From the NCBI RefSeq assembly GCF_014191775.1, contig NZ_JACHXA010000006.1:1-64000 (forward strand): a DNA stretch of 64,000 nt, in the 5' to 3' direction. The notes under the pieces were generated by a model. It was not told the DNA's origin. It saw only the letters and a program-made list of their open reading frames with translations, and searched no databases. The stretch comes from Limibacillus halophilus (GTDB lineage Bacteria > Pseudomonadota > Alphaproteobacteria > Kiloniellales > CECT-8803). Within the stretch, counting starts at the first letter, position 1, and every line of letters begins with the position of its first letter. The position numbers and the translations under genes are program-made. Positions 1-9,186 of the stretch are shown here, in pieces.

Positions 1-39
1 GAAGATCGGCACCCTCTTTGTGGTTTATCGCCAATCTTC
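1..39. repeat. Imperfect inverted repeat at the left edge
   Basis: Positions 1-10 and 30-39 form inverted arms with one mismatch (GAAGATCGGC against GCCAATCTTC) around a 19-base loop. The sequence to its right, about 40-100, is very AT-rich. The repeat may be the end of a longer structure that starts left of the window, for example a terminator or operator of an upstream gene. No function can be assigned from what is visible. Confidence 0.25.
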
Positions 40-140
40 TTGTATGATTAACCATATAAATAGCGTAATATATTTATATTGTCAATTATTATTGTAGGCC
101 AGACGTGCAGATGACTGCCGCGAAGAACCTCGCGTGAAAT

Positions 141-172
141 GCACAATCGCTATCTTGATAGATTGAAGGTGC
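141..172. repeat. Imperfect hairpin downstream of parA
   Basis: Arms GCAC/GTGC, AATC/GATT and TATC/GATA pair around a two-base loop, with small internal mismatches. The structure lies about 40 bases past the ParA stop codon, so it could help end that transcript. It lacks a U tract on either strand, so it is not a convincing intrinsic terminator. The rest of 1-211 holds no gene that I can see; 40-100 is strongly AT-rich. Confidence 0.3.
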
Positions 173-211
173 TGTTCTTATCGCTTGAAACGTCGCGTGA
201 TCAGCGCCGGT

Positions 212-853
212 TCAAACCCTGGCGGCTTTCAGGATTTCCTTGGCAAGTGCGGCAATCTCTTTGGCCGCCTTGCTGCTCGGCTGCACCTCATTGACCGCAC
301 GGCCCTCCGCAAGCGCGGCGGCGAAAACGACGCGATTGCCGACCCGTGACTTCGCGACCTGGGCACCAAAGGCCTTCATCTCGGCCAGCATCTCGTCGGT
401 CAAATTGGCGCGCGGCGGCACTCGATTCAGCACAAGGAGCACAGGCACTTTCTCCCCGGCGGCCATTTCGAGAGTGGGCCGCGTCGCCCAGACATCCATC
501 GGCGAGGGCTGAACCGGGATCACCACCAGATCGGCGGCGCGAACCGCCACCCTAGCCTCGGTCTCGGCATGCGGGGGACTGTCGATCAGCACAACATCAT
601 GAGAAGCCGCCAGCTTGTCCACCTCATTGCGGGTCCGCCAGCCCTTGACCTGATTGACCAGCAATCCCGCGCCCGCGTCGCCCAGTTGCTGTTCTCGCAA
701 GCGGTACCACATGGTCAGCGATTGCTGCGGATCTATATCCACCACCGCAACCTTCTTGCCCACACGGGTGAAGGCGACGGCGAGATGGGCTGCAAGAGTG
801 GTCTTTCCGGCTCCACCCTTCTGCTGGGCGACGGTAATGACGGTCGCGGTCAT
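212..853 (-). CDS. ParA/MinD-family ATPase (orphan)
   Basis: A 213-residue P-loop ATPase of the ParA/MinD superfamily. The deviant Walker A motif KGGAGKTT lies at residues 12-19. A Walker A' region follows (VAVVDIDPQQS), and a switch segment (VLIDSPPH) lies in the middle. Members position DNA or protein cargo through ATP-driven dimerisation. I chose the ATG at 853 because it puts the P-loop at the family's usual distance from the N terminus; the frame stays open further upstream without similarity. No parB, parS-like repeats or other partition partner is visible nearby, so its cargo is unknown. It is divergent from sua5 across about 190 bp. Confidence 0.85.
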   Translation of the reverse strand: MTATVITVAQQKGGAGKTTLAAHLAVAFTRVGKKVAVVDIDPQQSLTMWYRLREQQLGDAGAGLLVNQVKGWRTRNEVDKLAASHDVVLIDSPPHAETEARVAVRAADLVVIPVQPSPMDVWATRPTLEMAAGEKVPVLLVLNRVPPRANLTDEMLAEMKAFGAQVAKSRVGNRVVFAAALAEGRAVNEVQPSSKAAKEIAALAKEILKAARV

Positions 854-1044
854 GGCCTGCAATCCTCTCGATAGATTTATGCTGCACTGCAATATCATAT
901 CCTGACACAGGGGTGAAGCCACCTGCAAGATGCCTCTGGAGCGCGAAGACTGGGCGCGACAACAAAGGGGCTGCGCAAGCCGAGGCAGCGCGCTAGATTG
1001 CGCCCACCCTAGAAAAAGCAGCGGCAGAAAGACCGAAACGAAGT

Positions 1045-2031
1045 ATGGCGACCAGGATCAGAACAGCCAGCGACGAAGCGATAAGAGAAGCGGCCGCCCT
1101 GTTGCAGCAAGGTGAGCTAGTCGCCTTCCCGACCGAGACGGTCTACGGCTTGGGCGCAGACGCCACTCGTGATTCGGCCGCGGCGCGGATCTTTGAAGCC
1201 AAGCAACGTCCGAGTTTCAACCCCCTGATTGCTCATTTCGTCTCGCTGGAAGACGCGCGGACCCAGGTGGAATTCGACAGCCGGGCTGAAGCGGTTGCCA
1301 ACGCTTTTTGGCCGGGCCCCTTGACACTCGTCCTGCCCCGCCTTGCCAACTGCAGTATCTCCCGCCTTTGCAGCGCGGGGCTGGAGACCCAGGCCGTGCG
1401 GATGCCCGCGCACAACATCGCCCGCGACCTGCTGACGGCCTGCGGCCTGCCTCTCGCGGCACCCAGCGCAAACCTTTCGGGCAGGGTCAGCCCAACGACC
1501 GCGGCACACGTGGCTGCCCAGATCGGGGAAACCTTGACCATGATCCTTGACGGCGGGCCTTGCGGCGTCGGGTTGGAATCGACGGTCCTCGATCTCAGCA
1601 ACCCGCTTGCCCGGCTTTTGCGCCCGGGTGCAATAACCCAGGAAATGCTGATGGAGGTGGTCGGCCCGCTGGAAGTGGTCTCTTCCGATCATGTCCCATC
1701 GGAGGGAGCGGCCCTGACCTCACCAGGCCAGATGATAAGCCACTATGCGCCCACCCTTCCGGTTCGCCTCAATGCGGGTGACGTGGATCAGGATGAGGCC
1801 CTGCTGGCCTTTGGTCCCGACGTCCCGATAGGTGCTGCCCAAACTGTCAACCTCAGCCCAACGGGCGATCTGGTCGAAGCTGCGGCAAGGTTGTTCGACG
1901 CACTCCATTGCCTGGATCAAAAGCCGCTGCGGGCGATCGCGGTTATGCCGATTCCGGAAGAAGGGCTGGGCCGGGCGATCAACGACCGCCTGCGCCGCGC
2001 CGCCGCGCCGCGCCCGCCAGTGCAGGGCTGA
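1045..2031 (+). CDS. L-threonylcarbamoyladenylate synthase (Sua5/TsaC family)
   Basis: A 328-residue protein. The N-terminal YrdC domain (about residues 8-200) makes threonylcarbamoyl-AMP from threonine, bicarbonate and ATP, the first step of the t6A37 modification of ANN-decoding tRNAs. Visible signatures are FPTETVYGLGADA near residue 28, the KQRP stretch near residue 53, and PSANLSG near residue 145. A linker containing SPGQMISHYAP leads into the C-terminal Sua5 domain, so this is the long two-domain Sua5 form, not short TsaC. No strong Shine-Dalgarno precedes the ATG, but the start fits family alignments. It reads in the same direction as the flavoprotein gene that follows. Confidence 0.93.
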   Translation: MATRIRTASDEAIREAAALLQQGELVAFPTETVYGLGADATRDSAAARIFEAKQRPSFNPLIAHFVSLEDARTQVEFDSRAEAVANAFWPGPLTLVLPRLANCSISRLCSAGLETQAVRMPAHNIARDLLTACGLPLAAPSANLSGRVSPTTAAHVAAQIGETLTMILDGGPCGVGLESTVLDLSNPLARLLRPGAITQEMLMEVVGPLEVVSSDHVPSEGAALTSPGQMISHYAPTLPVRLNAGDVDQDEALLAFGPDVPIGAAQTVNLSPTGDLVEAAARLFDALHCLDQKPLRAIAVMPIPEEGLGRAINDRLRRAAAPRPPVQG

Positions 2032-2097
2032 CTTCTTGTTTGGCCATTGGGCTTATCCACTGGAAAACTGTTATCCAAGGACACTAAACTCCCCACC

Positions 2098-3543
2098 ATG
2101 ACAGACCATACCCCCTACCAAGATGACGGACGGCTCAAGCGCCTCAAGGACTCGTTGATTGAGCGGCTTGGACCACAAGCGATCATCGACCAGCCCGACG
2201 ACCTCGTTCCCTACGTCACTGAACGGCGGGGTCGGTACAAACCCCAGACTCCCTTCGTCGTCAGACCCGCGTCGACCCAAGAGGTCTCGGAGACCCTTAA
2301 GCTCTGCACTGCCCTGGAGGTGCCGATCGTGCCACAGGGCGGCAACACAGGGCTGGTGGGCGGTGGCGTGCCCTACGAGGGGCGCGGCGAGGTGATCTTG
2401 AATCTTGGTCGTATGAATAAAATTCGCTCACTCGATCCGGACAACTACAGCATCACCGTTGAGGCAGGTTGCATCCTGCAACGGATCCAAGAGGCGGCGG
2501 CGGACGTCGACAGGCTGTTTCCCCTTAGTCTGGGCGCAGAGGGATCCTGCCAGATCGGGGGCAATCTTTCGACAAACGCCGGCGGTATCCACGTAATCCG
2601 CTATGGGAATATGCGTGACCTCGTGTTGGGGGTGGAAGCGGTTTTACCCGATGGCCGCATCTGGAACGGTCTACGGTCGCTCAGGAAGGACAACACCGGC
2701 TACGACCTGAAACAGCTGTTCATCGGTGGCGAAGGAACCCTGGGCGTGGTCACGGCAGCGGTCCTCAAGCTCTTTGCGCGCCCACGGGAAACCGCCGTCG
2801 CCTTTGTTGCGGTTCAAGGCCCGGAGGCGGCGGTCAAGCTGCTAGGCGATCTTCGGCGCGCATCCGGCGAGGCGGTTCTCGCCTTTGAGATCATCCCGCG
2901 CATTGCCCTCGATTTTGCCTTGAAGCATGTCGCCGGGACCATCGACCCCTTGGGTCAGCCAGCGGCTTGGTACATCCTTGTTGAGTTGGCGGCCGGACGC
3001 CCGGACTCGGGTCTGGGCGACTTGCTGGAAGAGGCTTTATCGGAAGCTTTCGAGTCGGAGCTTGTTTTGGACGCCACCGTCGCCCGCAGTGAAGCACAGG
3101 CACAGCAGATCTGGTTCATCCGCGAGGCCATCGTCGAAGCCCAGAAGCACGAAGGCGGCTCAATCAAGCATGACGTCTCGGTGCCGGTAGCCGCAGTTCC
3201 AAGGTTTCTGGAGTTGGCGACCGCCAAAGTGCGGGAAATGATACCCGGAATTCGCCCTGTGCCCTTCGGACATCTGGGTGACGGCAACATCCACTTCAAC
3301 CTCAGCCAGCCGTTGGGCGCCGACCGGGAGGCCTATCTGGCCCAGTGGGAAGTGGTGAACGAAGAGGTCCATATGATCGTTCATGCATTGGGGGGGTCAA
3401 TTTCCGCCGAACACGGTTTGGGACGCCTGAAGTTGGAAGAGAACAAGCGGTTTAAAGAGCCGATCGAATTGGAGATGATGCGGGCAATCAAGGCCGTCTT
3501 CGATCCCAAGGGGTTGATGAACCCGGGCAAGATGATCGACTAA
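2098..3543 (+). CDS. FAD-binding 2-hydroxyacid dehydrogenase (GlcD/D2HGDH-like)
   Basis: A 481-residue flavoprotein with an N-terminal FAD_binding_4 (PCMH) domain and a C-terminal FAD-oxidase domain. The FAD-binding part has PQGGNTGLVGG and later GGNLSTNAGG. The C-terminal part has FGHLGDGNIHFN, with the metal/substrate histidines, and SAEHGLGRLK. The family oxidises D-2-hydroxyacids (D-lactate, D-2-hydroxyglutarate, glycolate) and passes electrons to a carrier or the respiratory chain. Length and motifs fit D-2-hydroxyglutarate or D-lactate dehydrogenase best, but substrate cannot be fixed from sequence. I chose the ATG at 2098 (MTDHTPYQ); an upstream in-frame start at 2047 lacks family similarity. 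Confidence 0.88.
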   Translation: MTDHTPYQDDGRLKRLKDSLIERLGPQAIIDQPDDLVPYVTERRGRYKPQTPFVVRPASTQEVSETLKLCTALEVPIVPQGGNTGLVGGGVPYEGRGEVILNLGRMNKIRSLDPDNYSITVEAGCILQRIQEAAADVDRLFPLSLGAEGSCQIGGNLSTNAGGIHVIRYGNMRDLVLGVEAVLPDGRIWNGLRSLRKDNTGYDLKQLFIGGEGTLGVVTAAVLKLFARPRETAVAFVAVQGPEAAVKLLGDLRRASGEAVLAFEIIPRIALDFALKHVAGTIDPLGQPAAWYILVELAAGRPDSGLGDLLEEALSEAFESELVLDATVARSEAQAQQIWFIREAIVEAQKHEGGSIKHDVSVPVAAVPRFLELATAKVREMIPGIRPVPFGHLGDGNIHFNLSQPLGADREAYLAQWEVVNEEVHMIVHALGGSISAEHGLGRLKLEENKRFKEPIELEMMRAIKAVFDPKGLMNPGKMID

Positions 3544-3577
3544 GGAATCCTGTGCCGAAACCGCGTCGCGCGGGCCG

Positions 3578-3781
3578 TCACCGACCCTCCTTCTCATCGA
3601 TCTTATCAGTTTCCATACGGTGGGCTTCGATGCGCTGGCTGTCGCGTTGCGCTTCCTGCGCCGCCGCAAGCCGCTCGGCCTTGGTGCGTCCGTGCTTACG
3701 ACGGTTCTCGGCCGCGCGGGCTTCCTGCTCGACTTTCTCACGCCGGCGACGCACCTGTTTCAAGCTAACGATGTTGTTCAT
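3578..3781 (-). CDS. DUF4169 family small basic protein
   Basis: A 67-residue, highly charged, Arg/Lys/Glu-rich helical protein that begins MNNIVSLKQVRRRREK and contains NRRKHGRTKAER. This pattern is typical of DUF4169, a small family of unknown function found almost only in Alphaproteobacteria. It is antisense to its neighbours and convergent with the flavoprotein gene that ends at 3543. I chose the ATG at 3781 because family members start at M-x-x-I-V-x-L. No function can be given. Confidence 0.7.
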   Translation of the reverse strand: MNNIVSLKQVRRRREKVEQEARAAENRRKHGRTKAERLAAAQEAQRDSQRIEAHRMETDKIDEKEGR

Positions 3782-3968
3782 GGCTGCCCCTCCCCGACCG
3801 AGCGCACAATATCCCAGCATTAGGCGCTTTAGGAAGAGCTAAGCACGCCATCGTGACCATACTCTGGACACGCCGGAACCCGGACTATGGTTGTGGAGGA
3901 GACGGCGGCGACGCCATAATGCAGTATGGAACTCACGTCTAGCAGACCACAGAAGGAACGGGATCGGT

Positions 3969-5759
3969 ATGCAGGATTATCGGGCGCCTATCGAGGACAT
4001 GCGCTTTGTCTTGACCGAACTAGCGGGATTGGACCGGATTTCAACGCTTGCCGGTTACGAGGATGCAACCCCGGATCTGGTCGATGCGATCCTTGAGGAA
4101 GCCGCCAAACTGGCCGGTAACGTGCTGTCACCGATCAACCAGTCGGGCGACCTACAGAAGGCACGCTTCGAAAACGGCGTCGTACGCACACCCGACGGGT
4201 TTGCGGGCGCCTACCGCCAATTCGTCGACGGTGGGTGGAACGCCCTGCCCTTCGATCCGGAGTATGGCGGCCAGGGGCTGCCCTGGTTGGTAGCGGCCCC
4301 ACTGACCGAGATGTGGAACAGCGCCAACATGGCCTTCGCGCTTTGCCCGCTGCTGACTCAAGGCGCCGTCGAACTCCTGCAAACACACGGCAGTAAATCG
4401 CAGAAGGACCAGTATCTCGCCAAGCTTATCGCCGGAGAATGGACCGGAACGATGAACTTGACCGAGCCACAGGCCGGCACCGATGTCGGTGCGGTAAAGA
4501 CGCGGGCACAGCCGGAAGGCGACCACTACCGGATCACGGGCCAGAAGATTTACATCACCTATGGTGAGCACGATTTTACCGACAACATCATCCACATGGT
4601 GCTGGCGCGCACGCCGGGCGCACCGGCTGGACCCAAAGGCATCAGCCTTTTCGTGGTACCAAAATTCCTCCTCGACGAAAACGGTAGCCCCGCCAAGCAC
4701 AACGACCTGCGCTGCGTATCCATAGAGCACAAGCTGGGCATCAATGGTTCGCCGACCTGTGTCATGGCCTATGGCGACCATGAAGGCGCTGTTGGTTATC
4801 TGATCGGCGAGGAAAATCGCGGGCTCGAGTACATGTTCACTATGATGAACAACGCCCGCCTGACGGTCGGCATCCAGGGCATCGCCATTGCTGAACGTGC
4901 CTACCAGCAAGCCCGCGCCTTTGCGTTCGAGCGCGTGCAATCCAAGGAAATCGACAAGCCCGGCGGCGGGGCGGCGGCAATCATCAAGCACCCTGACGTG
5001 CGGCGCATGCTGGCGTCGATGAAATGCCAGGTGGAGGCGGCCAGGGCGATCGCCTACCGTGCTTCGGCCGAGTTGGACCTCGCCAAGCGCGCGCCGGAGG
5101 AGAATGCGCGACAAGGCCATCAAGTTGATGGGATCGACCTGCTGACGCCGCTCGTCAAAGCCTGGAGCACGGATTTGGGTGTCGAGATTGCTTCAACCGG
5201 CGTCCAGGTCCACGGCGGCATGGGCTTCATCGAGGAGACCGGGGCGGCGCAGCATTATCGGGATGCACGCATAACGCCCATCTACGAGGGTACCAACGGG
5301 GTCCAGGCCCTGGACCTCGTCGGGCGCAAAATACTGCGCTATAAGGGCGAAACCGCCCGTCGCTTCTGTGCCCGCGTCATCGATGAGACGGCTGCCCTGA
5401 AGGGCTCGGAAAACGTGACCGCGACCGCGCGATCCGTGGGCGAGGCAACCAAGATCCTGGAACAGGCAACGGATTGGCTCGTCGAAACGGGCAGCCGCGA
5501 CCTGCGCAAGGCAGCCGCATCGGCAACGCCCTATCTCAGATTGTTTGCCACGGTTGCCGGCGGTTGGCAGATGGCGATCGCCGCAGCCCGCGCCGAGTCA
5601 AAGCTTGCGAACAGCGACGGCGATCCCGTTTTTATGGCAGCGAAGGTTAAGACGGCCGCCTTCTATGCCGACACGGTCTTGCCTCAGTGCTCAGGCCTGA
5701 TGGTTTCGGCCACCAAGGGCGCGGACAGCACGCTCGCCTTTACGGACGAAGAACTGTAA
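3969..5759 (+). CDS. Acyl-CoA dehydrogenase (DmdC-like, with C-terminal extension)
   Basis: A 596-residue acyl-CoA dehydrogenase. The order is an N-terminal helical domain, a middle beta domain containing MNLTEPQAGTDVG, a C-terminal helical domain, and an extra C-terminal domain of about 120 residues. That long form is typical of DmdC-type enzymes and other Acyl-CoA_dh_C proteins. The catalytic base is probably Glu440 in PIYEGTNG. The reaction is FAD-dependent alpha,beta-dehydrogenation of an acyl-CoA with electron transfer to ETF. DmdC oxidises 3-methylmercaptopropionyl-CoA, but no other dmd genes are visible, so a general fatty-acyl role is equally possible. I chose the ATG at 3969 over the arginine-rich frame upstream. 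Confidence 0.88.
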   Translation: MQDYRAPIEDMRFVLTELAGLDRISTLAGYEDATPDLVDAILEEAAKLAGNVLSPINQSGDLQKARFENGVVRTPDGFAGAYRQFVDGGWNALPFDPEYGGQGLPWLVAAPLTEMWNSANMAFALCPLLTQGAVELLQTHGSKSQKDQYLAKLIAGEWTGTMNLTEPQAGTDVGAVKTRAQPEGDHYRITGQKIYITYGEHDFTDNIIHMVLARTPGAPAGPKGISLFVVPKFLLDENGSPAKHNDLRCVSIEHKLGINGSPTCVMAYGDHEGAVGYLIGEENRGLEYMFTMMNNARLTVGIQGIAIAERAYQQARAFAFERVQSKEIDKPGGGAAAIIKHPDVRRMLASMKCQVEAARAIAYRASAELDLAKRAPEENARQGHQVDGIDLLTPLVKAWSTDLGVEIASTGVQVHGGMGFIEETGAAQHYRDARITPIYEGTNGVQALDLVGRKILRYKGETARRFCARVIDETAALKGSENVTATARSVGEATKILEQATDWLVETGSRDLRKAAASATPYLRLFATVAGGWQMAIAAARAESKLANSDGDPVFMAAKVKTAAFYADTVLPQCSGLMVSATKGADSTLAFTDEEL

Positions 5760-5779
5760 CAGCGCTCAAACCCGGTCGA

Positions 5780-6241
5780 TCAAACCACGTCGCCGGACTT
5801 AAGCTGCTTGACGGCCAGCCGTGCGAGCTCGTCGGCCCGTTCGTTCTCGGGATGTCCGCTGTGGCCCTTCACCCATTCCCATTCGACTGTGTGGGGTGCC
5901 ATGGCCGCCTCCAGGCGCTGCCAAAGGTCCTGGTTCTTGACCGGCTTCTTCGCAGCGGTCTTCCAGCCCTTGGCGCGCCAGCTATGAATCCACTTGGTGA
6001 TACCGTCGCGCAGATAAGTCGAGTCGCTGGTCAGGCGCACCCGTGATGGCCGCTTGAGCGCCTCAAGCGCCACAATCGCCGCCATCATCTCCATGCGGTT
6101 ATTAGTCGTGTCGGGTTCCGAACCGGAAAGTTCCTTCTCATGCGCGTTGTAGCGCAGCACCGCGCCCCAGCCGCCCGGTCCAGGATTACCGCTGCAAGCG
6201 CCGTCGGTAAATATCTCGATCAATGGTTCTTTCACCGTCAT
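5780..6241 (-). CDS. rnhA: Ribonuclease HI
   Basis: A 153-residue RNase H1 that cuts the RNA strand of RNA-DNA hybrids, clearing R-loops and Okazaki primers. The four metal-binding acidic residues are visible as Asp13 ([11 protein letters not shown]), Glu51 (NRMEM), Asp73 (TSDSTYL) and Asp137 (ERADELA). His127 sits in the flexible loop. The start codon overlaps the thrB stop as ATGA, so the two are translationally coupled in the ispH-thrB-rnhA cluster conserved in alphaproteobacteria. A second RNase H, RNase HII, is encoded elsewhere in the window. Confidence 0.97.
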   Translation of the reverse strand: MTVKEPLIEIFTDGACSGNPGPGGWGAVLRYNAHEKELSGSEPDTTNNRMEMMAAIVALEALKRPSRVRLTSDSTYLRDGITKWIHSWRAKGWKTAAKKPVKNQDLWQRLEAAMAPHTVEWEWVKGHSGHPENERADELARLAVKQLKSGDVV

Positions 6242-7203
6242 CCCAGGCCGTAGGCTCCGGGCCCTTTCACCAGTTGATGGAACCGCAGCTTTCGGCAGTA
6301 TTCTCTTGGGTCCTTGGGCGTGACATATGCCCCCGGCGGGTGATTGAGAATGTCATAGAGCCGCGTGAGCAAAAACCGCAGCGCACTGCCCCGCGCCAGG
6401 ATCGGCAAAGCCGCCAACTCGGCCTCGCTCAAGGGGCGGACACTCTGGTAGGACTGCAGAAGCATGCGGGCCTTGGTCGCATTGAAAGTGCTGGCGTCGC
6501 TCTCGAAGCACCAGGCGTTCAGGCAAACGGCAATCTCGTAGGCCAGGAAGTCATTGCAGGCGAAATAGAAATCGATCACGCCGGAGAGGCGCTCTCCGAC
6601 GAAAAAAACATTGTCCGGAAAGAGGTCCGCATGAATGACACCCTCCGGCAAATCGCTTGGCCAGTTGGCCTCCAGAAAATTCAACTCCTGACGTATCAAG
6701 CCCGCAAGGCCCGGTTCAATTTCATCGGCCCGCCCCTCACAGGTGTCGACAAGCCCGCGCCAGCCATCGAGGGACAGGGCGTTGTCCCGTCTGATCTGAA
6801 AGGATTCACCGGCAAGATGCAATTCCGCCAGGGCCGCGCCAAGCCGCTGGCAGTGCCAGGGGTGAATGCGTTTGGGCCAAAGGCCGTCCAGGAAGGAGAT
6901 TATGGCGGCGGGCCGCCCGCAAAGCTCGCGCAACGCAGAGCCGTCGCGGCCTTTGATTGGGACCGGGCAGGAAATACCGGCTTCCGCCAGATGCTCCATC
7001 AGCCCCAGAAAAAAGGGCAGATCGGCTGGATCAACGCGTTTCTCATAGAGGGTTAGGATGTAGTATCCGCTGGCGGTGTGCAGCACATAATTGGAGTTCT
7101 CAACACCCTCGGCGATGCCTTTCAACGAAAGCATCTCACCGATTTCATACTCCCGCAGAAACGCCTGCAGTTCCTCGTCGGAGACTTCCGTGTAAACCGC
7201 CAT
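6238..7203 (-). CDS. thrB: Homoserine kinase, APH-fold type (ThrB2)
   Basis: A 321-residue aminoglycoside-phosphotransferase-fold kinase of the homoserine kinase type II family. It phosphorylates homoserine to O-phosphohomoserine in threonine synthesis. The Brenner motif [13 protein letters not shown] and the metal site [11 protein letters not shown] are clear. The N terminus [16 protein letters not shown] is characteristic of ThrB in alphaproteobacteria and pseudomonads, and is unrelated to the GHMP-type ThrB of enterics. The gene lies 40 bp downstream of ispH and overlaps rnhA by 4 bp. Confidence 0.95.
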   Translation of the reverse strand: MAVYTEVSDEELQAFLREYEIGEMLSLKGIAEGVENSNYVLHTASGYYILTLYEKRVDPADLPFFLGLMEHLAEAGISCPVPIKGRDGSALRELCGRPAAIISFLDGLWPKRIHPWHCQRLGAALAELHLAGESFQIRRDNALSLDGWRGLVDTCEGRADEIEPGLAGLIRQELNFLEANWPSDLPEGVIHADLFPDNVFFVGERLSGVIDFYFACNDFLAYEIAVCLNAWCFESDASTFNATKARMLLQSYQSVRPLSEAELAALPILARGSALRFLLTRLYDILNHPPGAYVTPKDPREYCRKLRFHQLVKGPGAYGLG

Positions 7204-7243
7204 GACGTCGCCCGTTCCCTGACCTTTGCTCTATTCGTCTTGC

Positions 7244-8203
7244 TTACTGGTCCGCCCCAGCGCCCTGGAGCACTCTTGGCAGCTTGAAATGTACATCCTC
7301 ACGTGTCTGCACACGCTCCTGCAGGGTCACGTCATAGCGTTCACGGCAGGCGGCAATCATTTCCTCAACCAACACATCCGGCGCTGAAGCGCCGGCCGTT
7401 ATCCCCAAGGTGGAAACACCTTCCAATGCCGCCCAATCAATATCGCTCGCGCGCTGGACCAAGTAAGCCCTGTCACAGCCCGCCCGTTGGGCAACTTCCA
7501 CCAGACGCCGCGAGTTGGATGAATTGGGAGCGCCTACGACAAGCAGTGCATCACACTCCGGCGCCAGCGCCTTGACGGCCTGCTGGCGATTTGTCGTGGC
7601 ATAACAGATATCTTCCTTGCGGGGTGCCTCGATAGCAGGGAAGCGTGCCTGCAGGGCAGCGACGATTTCTGCGGTATCGTCGACCGAGAGCGTCGTCTGC
7701 GTCACGAAAGACAGCCGTTTGCCCGCGGGCGGTTCGAGCCGCGCCACATCTTCGAGGGATTCGACCAACGAGATGGCGCCGGGCGGCAATTGACCCAATG
7801 TACCGACGACTTCAGGGTGCCCGGCATGGCCGATCATCACGATGTGCCGTCCTTGCGCGTGATGGCGCTCGGCCTCCCGATGCACTTTGCTAACCAGCGG
7901 ACAGGTCGCATCGACATACAACAATTCCCGTCGGTCAGCCTCCGCCGGGACCGACTTTGGCACGCCATGCGCAGAGAAGATCACCGGCACGCCACTCGGC
8001 ACTTCATCAAGTTCCTTGACGAAAATCGCGCCCTTGGCTTCCAGCGATTCGACCACGAAACGGTTGTGCACGATCTCATGGCGCACATAGACCGGTGCAC
8101 CATAAACTTCCAGGGCGCGCTCCACGATCAGAATGGCGCGCTCTACGCCTGCACAAAACCCGCGTGGTCCGGCCAGTAAAATCGTGAGCGGCTTACCTTG
8201 CAT
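7244..8203 (-). CDS. ispH: 4-hydroxy-3-methylbut-2-enyl diphosphate reductase (IspH/LytB)
   Basis: A 319-residue [4Fe-4S] reductase that makes IPP and DMAPP in the last step of the MEP isoprenoid pathway. The three cluster-binding cysteines are Cys17 (RGFCAGV), Cys101 (DATCPLV) and Cys200 ([10 protein letters not shown]). The proton-relay Glu131 lies in GHPEV. I chose the ATG at 8203; a TTG directly upstream also stays in frame, but AGGAAGAG is better spaced to the ATG. It is the first gene of the ispH-thrB-rnhA transcription unit. The 187 bp before the next gene should contain its promoter. Confidence 0.97.
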   Translation of the reverse strand: MQGKPLTILLAGPRGFCAGVERAILIVERALEVYGAPVYVRHEIVHNRFVVESLEAKGAIFVKELDEVPSGVPVIFSAHGVPKSVPAEADRRELLYVDATCPLVSKVHREAERHHAQGRHIVMIGHAGHPEVVGTLGQLPPGAISLVESLEDVARLEPPAGKRLSFVTQTTLSVDDTAEIVAALQARFPAIEAPRKEDICYATTNRQQAVKALAPECDALLVVGAPNSSNSRRLVEVAQRAGCDRAYLVQRASDIDWAALEGVSTLGITAGASAPDVLVEEMIAACRERYDVTLQERVQTREDVHFKLPRVLQGAGADQ

Positions 8204-8390
8204 CAACTCTTCCTATCGCTCCAAGAGCATGGAACACTATATAAGAACCGTCGGCTCCCCTGTCGTTGCCCTTGTCGTCACACTCTGGCTTTTCTAGAGT
8301 GCGCTGGACAGTCGCCTGGAGTGCCGTCGGCCCGGTCGCTTGAGGACCGCGGGACAGTAAACCAGCCTGGCAGCAGAAGGAAAGAGCAAG

Positions 8391-8630
8391 ATGGCCGATC
8401 CAATCCCCGCCCAGAAGGGTCCTTACAAGGTTTCAGTCGAGGCGGGGCGAAAATACTTCTGGTGCGCTTGCGGGCGCAGCCAGAAACAGCCATTTTGCGA
8501 TGGGTCGCACAAGGGAACGGGATTGAACCCCGTACCTTTTTCGGCTGAACAATCAAAAGACTTGTGGTTTTGCGGCTGCAAGGCGACCAGTAAGCAGCCG
8601 TTTTGCGACGGCACCCACGCGAAGCTTTGA
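8391..8630 (+). CDS. Double CDGSH iron-sulfur domain protein
   Basis: A 79-residue protein made almost entirely of two CDGSH [2Fe-2S]-binding units. The first has CAC followed by PFCDGSH, and the second has CGC followed by PFCDGTH, so both three-Cys-one-His ligand sets are complete. Bacterial double-CDGSH proteins are small soluble electron-transfer or cluster-storage proteins of poorly known role. There is no membrane anchor, unlike mitoNEET. It lies just upstream of a lipoprotein gene on the same strand (14 bp apart), so the two are probably cotranscribed. Confidence 0.88.
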   Translation: MADPIPAQKGPYKVSVEAGRKYFWCACGRSQKQPFCDGSHKGTGLNPVPFSAEQSKDLWFCGCKATSKQPFCDGTHAKL

Positions 8631-8644
8631 AAGGGCCCGGGGCT

Positions 8645-9175
8645 ATGCAGAAACTCTCTCTCGGCGCCTTTGTGGCCCTGGCTTTCCTGGCAGGCTGCTC
8701 TAGCACCGGCATCTTCGAGGACGTCCAGGAAACCCGATCATTTTGCCCAGGGCTTGAACTGGTCGAAGGCGCGCAACGCATCGTCGAATACAAGGGAAGT
8801 GGCCGCGATTTGACGGACGTTTCCCATTTGGTGGTGATTTTGGACGCACAGTTCAGTTGCTTGGCTGATGACGACGAAGTCAGTGGCGACGTGCAGATCC
8901 AGTTCGAAGCGCGGCGCGGCCCGGCAAACGATGGCGTCGGCGCTCCCTTCAGGTACTTCGTCGCCGTAGCCGATTCACAACGCCGTATCCTGGCCCGCCA
9001 GAGCTTTGACGTTCTGGTGCCTTTCGAAGGCAACCGCGGACGTTTTGTTTTCAACGAAACCATCGAGCCGGAAATTCCCTTGGCCAATGAAGGCGACGGT
9101 GCGGGTTACCGAATATTCATCGGCTTGGAAGTGACCCGCGAACAATACCAGGAAAATCTTAGTGATATTCGCTAA
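8645..9175 (+). CDS. Putative lipoprotein
   Basis: A 176-residue protein with a type II signal peptide at residues 1-18 and lipobox LAGC, then SSTGIFEDV, so it should be lipid-anchored on the periplasmic side. The mature part is acidic and predicted beta-rich, and no enzyme motif is visible. I chose the ATG at 8645 because it begins the signal peptide; a longer reading would overlap the CDGSH gene and spoil it. The protein resembles conserved hypothetical lipoproteins of alphaproteobacteria, but no function is known to me. Confidence 0.78.
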   Translation: MQKLSLGAFVALAFLAGCSSTGIFEDVQETRSFCPGLELVEGAQRIVEYKGSGRDLTDVSHLVVILDAQFSCLADDDEVSGDVQIQFEARRGPANDGVGAPFRYFVAVADSQRRILARQSFDVLVPFEGNRGRFVFNETIEPEIPLANEGDGAGYRIFIGLEVTREQYQENLSDIR

Positions 9176-9186
9176 GCGTGTTTTTG

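Noticed and set aside
209-219. GGTTCAAACCC resembling a tRNA T-loop near the parA stop codon
   Set aside because: No acceptor, D-arm or anticodon arm is found around it, and it lies in the last codons of the ParA frame.
2053-2079. Two TTATCC words 18 bp apart, DnaA-box-like, before the flavoprotein gene
   Set aside because: Both deviate from TTATNCACA at the end (CACT and CAAG), and there is no AT-rich region, so an origin is not supported.
4152-5123. Long open frame (323 codons) antisense to the acyl-CoA dehydrogenase gene
   Set aside because: It is a GC-rich shadow of a clear enzyme gene and has no recognisable domain or start signal.
8281-8301. Small hairpin CACTCT/AGAGTG upstream of ispH
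   Set aside because: The six-base stem is weak and has no U tract on either strand, so it could occur by chance.
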